Source: Taenia hydatigena (taxonomy: Eukaryota > Platyhelminthes > Cestoda > Cyclophyllidea > Taeniidae). From it: a DNA stretch of 64,000 bases. The number at the start of each line of letters is the position of its first letter. The first letter of the stretch is position 1. Below the pieces are notes generated by a model. It ran no database searches and was not told the DNA's origin. It was given only the letters and a program-made list of their open reading frames with translations. Positions 58,268 to 64,000 of the stretch are shown here, in pieces. The position numbers were made by a program, and so were the translations under genes. The stretch is from positions 5,937,568 through 6,001,567 of the forward strand of contig JADWOT020000007.1 of NCBI GenBank assembly GCA_036345935.2, read 5' to 3'.

Positions 58268-61200
58268 AAAGGAGACCAATCGTTTAACCACTTAGCTGTC
58301 TTCAACAGCCAAAAGGGTGGTCGAACAAGAGGCTGAAAAATCAAACTTTTAAAACACTAATAGTAGATTTTGGACAGCTCGGTGAATAAATGGAAAATGA
58401 GGTTGGGACATTGAGGCTCACAGAGACGAATGCGAGGCGTACCACCCACCTACAGTTTGTGGTGCGTCATTGCTCCGTTGCACTTACTCAACAGAAATCG
58501 AGACCAGTGGTGGAAAAAGTGCTAAGTTTAGTGATTGACAACGGCTATTTGTCTGAAATATTTGGCTATCTAGGAAGTCCCTTTCGACTTTAACGCTCTA
58601 CCTCACACCCGAGCGAATAGAAAACAAGAAAAAACAAATGAGAGGAATTGGAAATCTGATGTGGAGTGATCTTGAAGTAATTGGAATGTTTTATTGTATA
58701 GTTTTCTTCAAAATTGCAGTGAAAATTGAGAGGACATGATAGTGAAGGGGGAATGAGTATGAGAATCCAATAAGGGGAGCCCGACGTCGGTATTCCATCA
58801 ATGCAATCACCGAAGGTTTTTTCGTGCAAGTGCGTACCTAGCGTTGCTAACATTGCTCTCCATCTACTTACTCTCTCGCCTCTTCTACCTCACCTAGCTC
58901 TCTTCTCCATCGTCCATCGGTGGATGATAAGGCGAAATGTGACTCAACCATTGGCGAGAGAGAACTACTGCCCTTTCCACATTCAAAGCACCGCAGATTT
59001 GATTAAGAAACTGACTTATGTGATGGACTAGAAATAATGGGGACACCAAGTTATTTCTTAGGGATTTTAGCACACCTTTGCTACCATCCCTCTGACCACT
59101 TCCTATTCCACCGTCGGAGCATTTCAGCACGCTGTTAAGCAGATAATGTCCATTGCTGTCCTTTGCAATGCGCCATCATTCCTTCTCTTGCTGCCATCAA
59201 TTGGTGGCATCCATCCATTTCTATATACAAGCACAATATCGATGCACTTGTGCGCGTATGCCTTAACAACCAGATGTAGCAATTGGAGTATGGATCTCAC
59301 AACTGCCTTTTCGCTCTCCTTCTTTCCTTCCTTTTTTCCTTCCTTATTCATTAAAAATGAATACCCATGATGTGCATGGTTCAGTACTCAGACAGGTAAA
59401 TGGGGATAAAAAGTTTAGCAGAAAACTACTTCGAACCGTACAAGTAGGTGTTTTAAAGTGCAGGGTGCGCCAAACTTCGAAGGAACGCTAAGAGTTGAAA
59501 GTTGGAGAAGATATTTCATAAGCAGCGGTCGTAGGGTGCTCAACAGCCGAAGGAGGTCAACAACCTGTGTCTCGAAGCCAGATGACCTAACTCCCATAAC
59601 ACACGGGAAGAAGCCATTGCCGAGGGACGAGTAGTCAAGGCTGAAGTGGGATAGGGACATTAAATAAGCAAGCTCATTTGAAGCAGTGCAAAGCTTAGTT
59701 CTTCGTTCTTTAGCACACACTAATTGCTGTTCGAATTCAAAATGCTGATGGCTCTCACCCCTGATTTGACTGGCACAAACCAACATGGTCTAAACTAAAT
59801 TAACCTAAAATGGTAGAATCGTAGATAGAGGGGAGATTCTCTGCATGACTCTTACTTATGTGCACAATATACCATTTACGTGCCACCAGAAGTACCACTT
59901 CAACATAAATCGAAGTATCAGTACACCGTCACCACACACAACAAACATCCTGATGATTTGGAAGCTGCATTTTTTGTAACAGTTTCGTGTATGGACAAGA
60001 ATAGTGACAAATCAACTTCTGCGTGTTTGTCTCTGAGTAAATGCTGTCATTTGGTAGTAACTTTTACGAAAGTTTGTAAAGCGATGTCCAAAACTAGCCA
60101 GCCTTCATTTTGAAATTTACTGGTGCTAAGGTTAGGGTTAGGTTTAACTGCAAATATATTAGATGGCGGATGCCAAAGAGCAGAGCTTGTGTAAACCAAT
60201 TTATCGGCCTCTACAAGTATACATTCATTCTTTTATTCCTTTGGCACTTCGAGTGTGAGATGCCCGCATCCCTAGGATCGCTTGAAAATAACTTTATGCA
60301 AAATATATCATTGTCATTACCATTGGCAAAAATCTTAGTTTGCAACATCCACTTCATGCATTGGTACGGTTTGGGCTGCGTTGGAACGTAATGATATGAT
60401 ATGGATCAGAGTTCCTTTTCCTAATCAGAAGTATTGTGCTAATTGTTGCGATCAAATCCTTCAGACTAATGCTATAAACAGGCAAGGGTAGGGTGTTTAC
60501 AACAAAATTTAGCTTTTGATTATCCTAGCAAGCCTAAAGCATTTATAAATGGGCGGTTGGTTTACCAGTTTCTGTTATTCGGGTTTCGCATGGTGGCACT
60601 TATCAACTTTAATCCGGTCCCTACGGCTGTCCATAGGGAACGAAACCAACTTAGGAAGAAATTTGAAATGCACATGCCTTTGTCAAATCTTTAGACTGAG
60701 GACAGGATTGGTATCTAAGTGGAAATGGCCACATCTAGGCTAAAAGCAATAAAATGAGTCAACGTTGCTTCTACATGCTGTGCAAAATTTTTCTGTGCAT
60801 ACTGCTTGCTTGTTCTACCAATATTACCCCTTTTTCGTTTTGTATACACTCTCGTCTTGGATTACAAGGTGGTTCTACCATAAATTCAATGTTGCCAGTC
60901 AGCCACTGAAAAGCCACAGGTTACCTAAATGCACATACATTACATTGGCCCAATCAACGAAGCAAATATGAACTTAGACGTGACCAGAATGACCGACGAT
61001 GTCATTTTAGCATGTTGCAAGACAGCTAAGCTCAAAGCACAAAATTCCGACTGAGATCTGACTGGTAATTGCAGTTAAGAAGATCACTTATACCCTCGTA
61101 AAAGTTCCATATAACCTCATCTCTTTACACCAATGCATGCGCATGGCATGATGAAGGCCCTGTTAAGGGTTAACTCGCAAAGTTAGAATTGGCAAATTGT

Positions 61201-61890
61201 AATCAATACCGGACATTAAACACACAAATGACATCACCGATTAAGTTTTCACCGTTTCACTATGAATGGATCCTTGTGAGTAGACTTCTTTCCACTTTCG
61301 CAAAAGCTAAAACTAGTAGTGTTGAAAGAAGATGCAGTTTTTTGCACACAACCGCCTCATTACCATGAGATGGCTTTTGCAATAGTTGCAAATAGAAGCG
61401 CACGTGTCTTCGGTGAGACACACAAAGATTTTAGTTAACTGGAGTAGGAAGCAGATTTTGACCTTTTGCATGCTTCATAACTCAAATGGAAACAGCGAAT
61501 CGGGAAGTGCTTGGGCAAAAGATAAGCTCGTCACTAATATCTGAACGCCAAAATTCCGCCTATGGGTCACGTCTTGACTTGTGAGGAAACGGCCTATGTT
61601 TTGTGCCGTTAAAAAAGAATCAATATTAGCAGGAAGCTATAGCGTGATTGCAAATATTTGCTACATCAGTAGCATCCACCCAAAACTTAAGGTTGTCCAG
61701 TCCACAACTACGATGGATTTGCAAGTCAATTATTATAATTTAGATGGAAGGTCAGTGACTGTCCAAAGTGGATTGATTTGCGTCTTGATTGTGCCAAAAA
61801 TGTGACCGTGAGTTGCGCAAACACAGCAGCATTTTGGAACTGCTCCACATTGATCACTCTACCAATATCAGTGTCCAAAAATTAACTGAT
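58268..61890. other. Gene-less stretch with one repeat copy
   Basis: Apart from repeat family B at 59809-60020 I see nothing supported. The 123-codon frame at 59415-59786 (-) has no domain and is of chance length. Confidence 0.4.
59809..60020 (+). repeat. Dispersed repeat family B, copy 2
   Basis: Matches 57097-57300. No signal-peptide exon follows it, so if it came with a gene copy, that gene is gone. Confidence 0.55.
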
Positions 61891-61962
61891 TTGTGGTGTT
61901 TCGGGTACGCCGATAAACGCTCGAAAGTGGGGAGCAAGAATTTCTAAAATTAAAGGTAGCAT
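61891..61962 (+). repeat. Direct repeat C, copy 1
   Basis: About 70 bp nearly identical to 63888-63957: GTGTTTCGGGTACGCC, ATAAACG, TCGAAAGTGGGGAGCAAGAA, then AAAATTAAAG. Confidence 0.75.
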
Positions 61963-63696
61963 ACTTTTAGCGAACGCGTATTTTCATCAAATTTCAAACA
62001 TGTTTTAATAATATCGCATTTCTTATAAGTCTCCTAAATTTTCTCCGCTTTACACGGGTTTCTAAGAAAAAACAAAAGTCGCATTTTCCACACATCGTAA
62101 CCATCATTGTTATTTAGCCTTCTGTAAGCTGTGGATTTGCTACTATCAACTAAATCTGTGATCATCACGGACTACATAAAGCATGTTTCCTTAGACACCA
62201 GCAGCTCCATATGGCGACTCGTGAATGGAAAGTTTGGGATAACTGGTAGCAAAATACTCATTCCCTTGGCAATCTTGGCAACGCAAGTTACAACACAACA
62301 GGGTGCTTGCAGACTTTTGTTTCTATCAGTCAGTGCACCATTCCCATGCACAAAACTTTCTTGGAAGAAATAAAACTATAATGGGCTGTTAATCCTACCA
62401 CCCACTGCTTGCTAACTCCATATCATCTACGTGGCACTCATTTACTATGCTTACTTTTAAACGCTTTTTTAGCCTAACTCTATACAGCATTTGGTTTGAA
62501 TTAATAAAAACAATTTGGCTTGAGCAAAATGGAGGTCGACAGCAACGGTCATGAAAATTGTGTCCAGAAAATTACTTATTCGTTTCAAAAATCGCCTCGA
62601 ATAAAACGCAGCGACTTAAATGCAGCACTATGAAAGGCAATGGCATCAGGTGACGGGGTGTTGGCCTAACTCCTGCTTAATCATTCTGACGTCACCAACC
62701 CAGCCGTCATTATTAGCTGTTGATTGTAGTGACGTGAACATTTCAAATCTTCTTATAGCCTATGAAGCTAACAAGACTGCAGGCCGCTCATTCATATTGC
62801 ATGGACCGGTAAAACAGATATGGTTGCTGTTATGCTGGCTGATGATGTGCAGTTTGCTTTGCGCTTTTATTCTCGCAACAAAACTCGAGCAACTCTTAAT
62901 TCCTCTAAACTTCGCTAGCAAACATGGGGATTTCAGTCAAAATTGTACCTAAACCAAACTATTTTAGTAGATTCTACAAGTCTTGCATTAAAGTAGGCTT
63001 TGCCGGTATCTTTTGGCCTATTTTAACAAGGAAGGCATACAAAATCTTGCAAGAGCCAATGCTAAGCACGAAAAGGGCTGATGAAAAGACAGCTTTTTTG
63101 CTTGCTAAGGATCGGGAATGCATGAAAATCAGCAAGATGATTGCAAGGGCCTTTAGAAAAGAGAGTTTCTTAATGCTTAAATGACTTTCAATTAGCTTTT
63201 GCCAACTATATCAGATTTGTTAACAACACCTGCGTCCGTTTAAAGTTGGAAAATAAACTTTGTTCTCTTTGCATAAAATGCTTCTTCATCGCGCTGGATA
63301 TGAAGGCTTGAAACAAATTCTGCTGGACTGGTTATCATCATTCATCTCCTTATCACAGTTAATCAGAAGAAATCCGCCAGACTTGCTACGCCAGTGCGCC
63401 GTTGAGACATCCGTGCCTACAACAGATGGTAGGGTACCGGGGGACAACAGACGTCGCTGTTAGTGTAAATGAGAAGTCTAGAATAAAACGAAGGCAAAAC
63501 AGAAGTTTATATTACCACAGCAACAAATAAGGCATTGAGCTTAAAGTTAGGGTTCACAAATCTATAATATAACCAAAACATTACCTGACGTAGAATTGCT
63601 CAATACCGTCCTCTTATATGAATTTTACGGATCACTTTAAATAATAGGATTAAGCTCAGGAGCGATTGAGTGCACTTCAGAGGGTTCGTATAGGAA
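61963..63696. other. Gene-less stretch between direct repeats
   Basis: Contains open frames at 62131-62373 and 62620-62952 (+) without recognisable domains. It could be the inside of an element bounded by direct repeat C, but I see no supporting coding sequence. Confidence 0.35.
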
Positions 63697-63898
63697 GCAG
63701 TGTTGATCTACACGATGGGGCGAGTTTCGTTCCCTTTTGGATGGAATTTAGTAGTGTTGATTTATAGGAAGCTGCGAACTTCAATCTCTTAATAAAATTT
63801 TGGAGTAGTGATCTACGCGAGACTGTGAGTTTTGCGCACTTCATCTGGACTCGAGTAGCATTGGCCTATACAACACTGCAAATGTCGCAGTGTTTCGA
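63697..63898 (+). repeat. Degenerate 44-54-bp tandem array
   Basis: Four units start at 63697, 63751, 63805 and 63855 (lengths 54, 54, 50, 44). Each begins G(C/T)AG(T/C), then a TGATCTA-like word, then a GCGAGTTTCG-like block. The last unit runs directly into direct repeat C. Confidence 0.65.
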
Positions 63899-63957
63899 GT
63901 ACGCCAATAAACGTTCGAAAGTGGGGAGCAAGAATCTCCAAAATTAAAGATAGTATT
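63888..63957 (+). repeat. Direct repeat C, copy 2
   Basis: Near-identical partner of 61891-61962, same orientation, 2 kb away and adjoining the tandem array. Confidence 0.75.
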
Positions 63958-64000
63958 TTCTGAGAAGATTAGCCATCAAGTCTGTTATGGATACATAGGT

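Noticed and set aside
59415..59786. 123-codon minus-strand frame
   Set aside because: A rough count gives several such frames by chance in 64 kb on six frames; no motif, no splice context.
1..64000. CRISPR arrays, phage, operons or bacterial-type systems
   Set aside because: The window is intron-bearing eukaryotic DNA; no regularly spaced identical repeats with unique spacers and no bacterial gene clusters were seen.

Overview
This is a stretch of an animal nuclear genome: AT-rich, gene-poor, with protein-coding genes split into small exons by GT-AG introns, a eukaryotic-type tRNA gene, TATA boxes and scattered repeat fragments. The gene set (a DUR3-type urea transporter, a short arginase, modular fibronectin type III exons, a tiny secreted cysteine-rich protein) and the architecture suggest a parasitic flatworm, probably a tapeworm. 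That assignment is inference; nothing in the window proves it. Most open reading frames of 60-165 codons here are no longer than expected by chance, so I annotate genes from exon/splice-phase logic plus family recognition.

Layout. 0.2 kb: intact tRNA-Pro(CGG). 7.7-8.5 kb (+): the 3' part of a gene with one fibronectin III exon joined in phase to a last exon carrying four 12-residue repeats of a K-S-T-Q-T motif, the classic dynein light chain LC8-binding motif. 18.0-26.6 kb (-): a complete 12-exon gene for a 730-residue DUR3-like sodium:solute-symporter-fold urea/polyamine transporter, including one GC-AG intron and a cytoplasmic cysteine-rich insert. 35.7-37.5 kb (+): an arginase gene with TATA box and all manganese-ligand motifs, but with an in-frame TAA in exon 1 and a destroyed splice acceptor before exon 4, so apparently a recently dead gene in this assembly. 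40.7-41.7 kb: degenerate ~63-bp tandem array ending in an inverted unit that makes a large hairpin. 42.8 kb (-): tRNA-Met-like relic or SINE head. 49.7-50.7 kb: LTR with an initiator-Met primer-binding site; two further LTR pieces at 4.7 and 34.7 kb. 52.3-54.2 kb (-): tandem ~0.6-kb array of three fibronectin III exons, two of them with nonsense codons. 57.3-58.3 kb (+): a complete small gene (TATA box, signal-peptide exon, one intron, cysteine-rich exon, polyadenylation signal). 61.9-64 kb: repeats and a 44-54-bp tandem array.

How the parts relate. Arginase makes urea and ornithine, and DUR3 proteins move urea and in some organisms polyamines. The two genes are about 9 kb apart and divergently transcribed, one intact and one broken. 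Whether that proximity means anything is open. The fibronectin III modules at 7.7 kb and 52.6-54.0 kb are one exon family (three copies are exactly 309 bp, all phase 1-1), showing local duplication and decay. I found no operon-like or phage/CRISPR-type system; the more novel items are the fibronectin-LC8 scaffold gene, the small secreted cysteine-rich gene, and the paired urea transporter/arginase relic.
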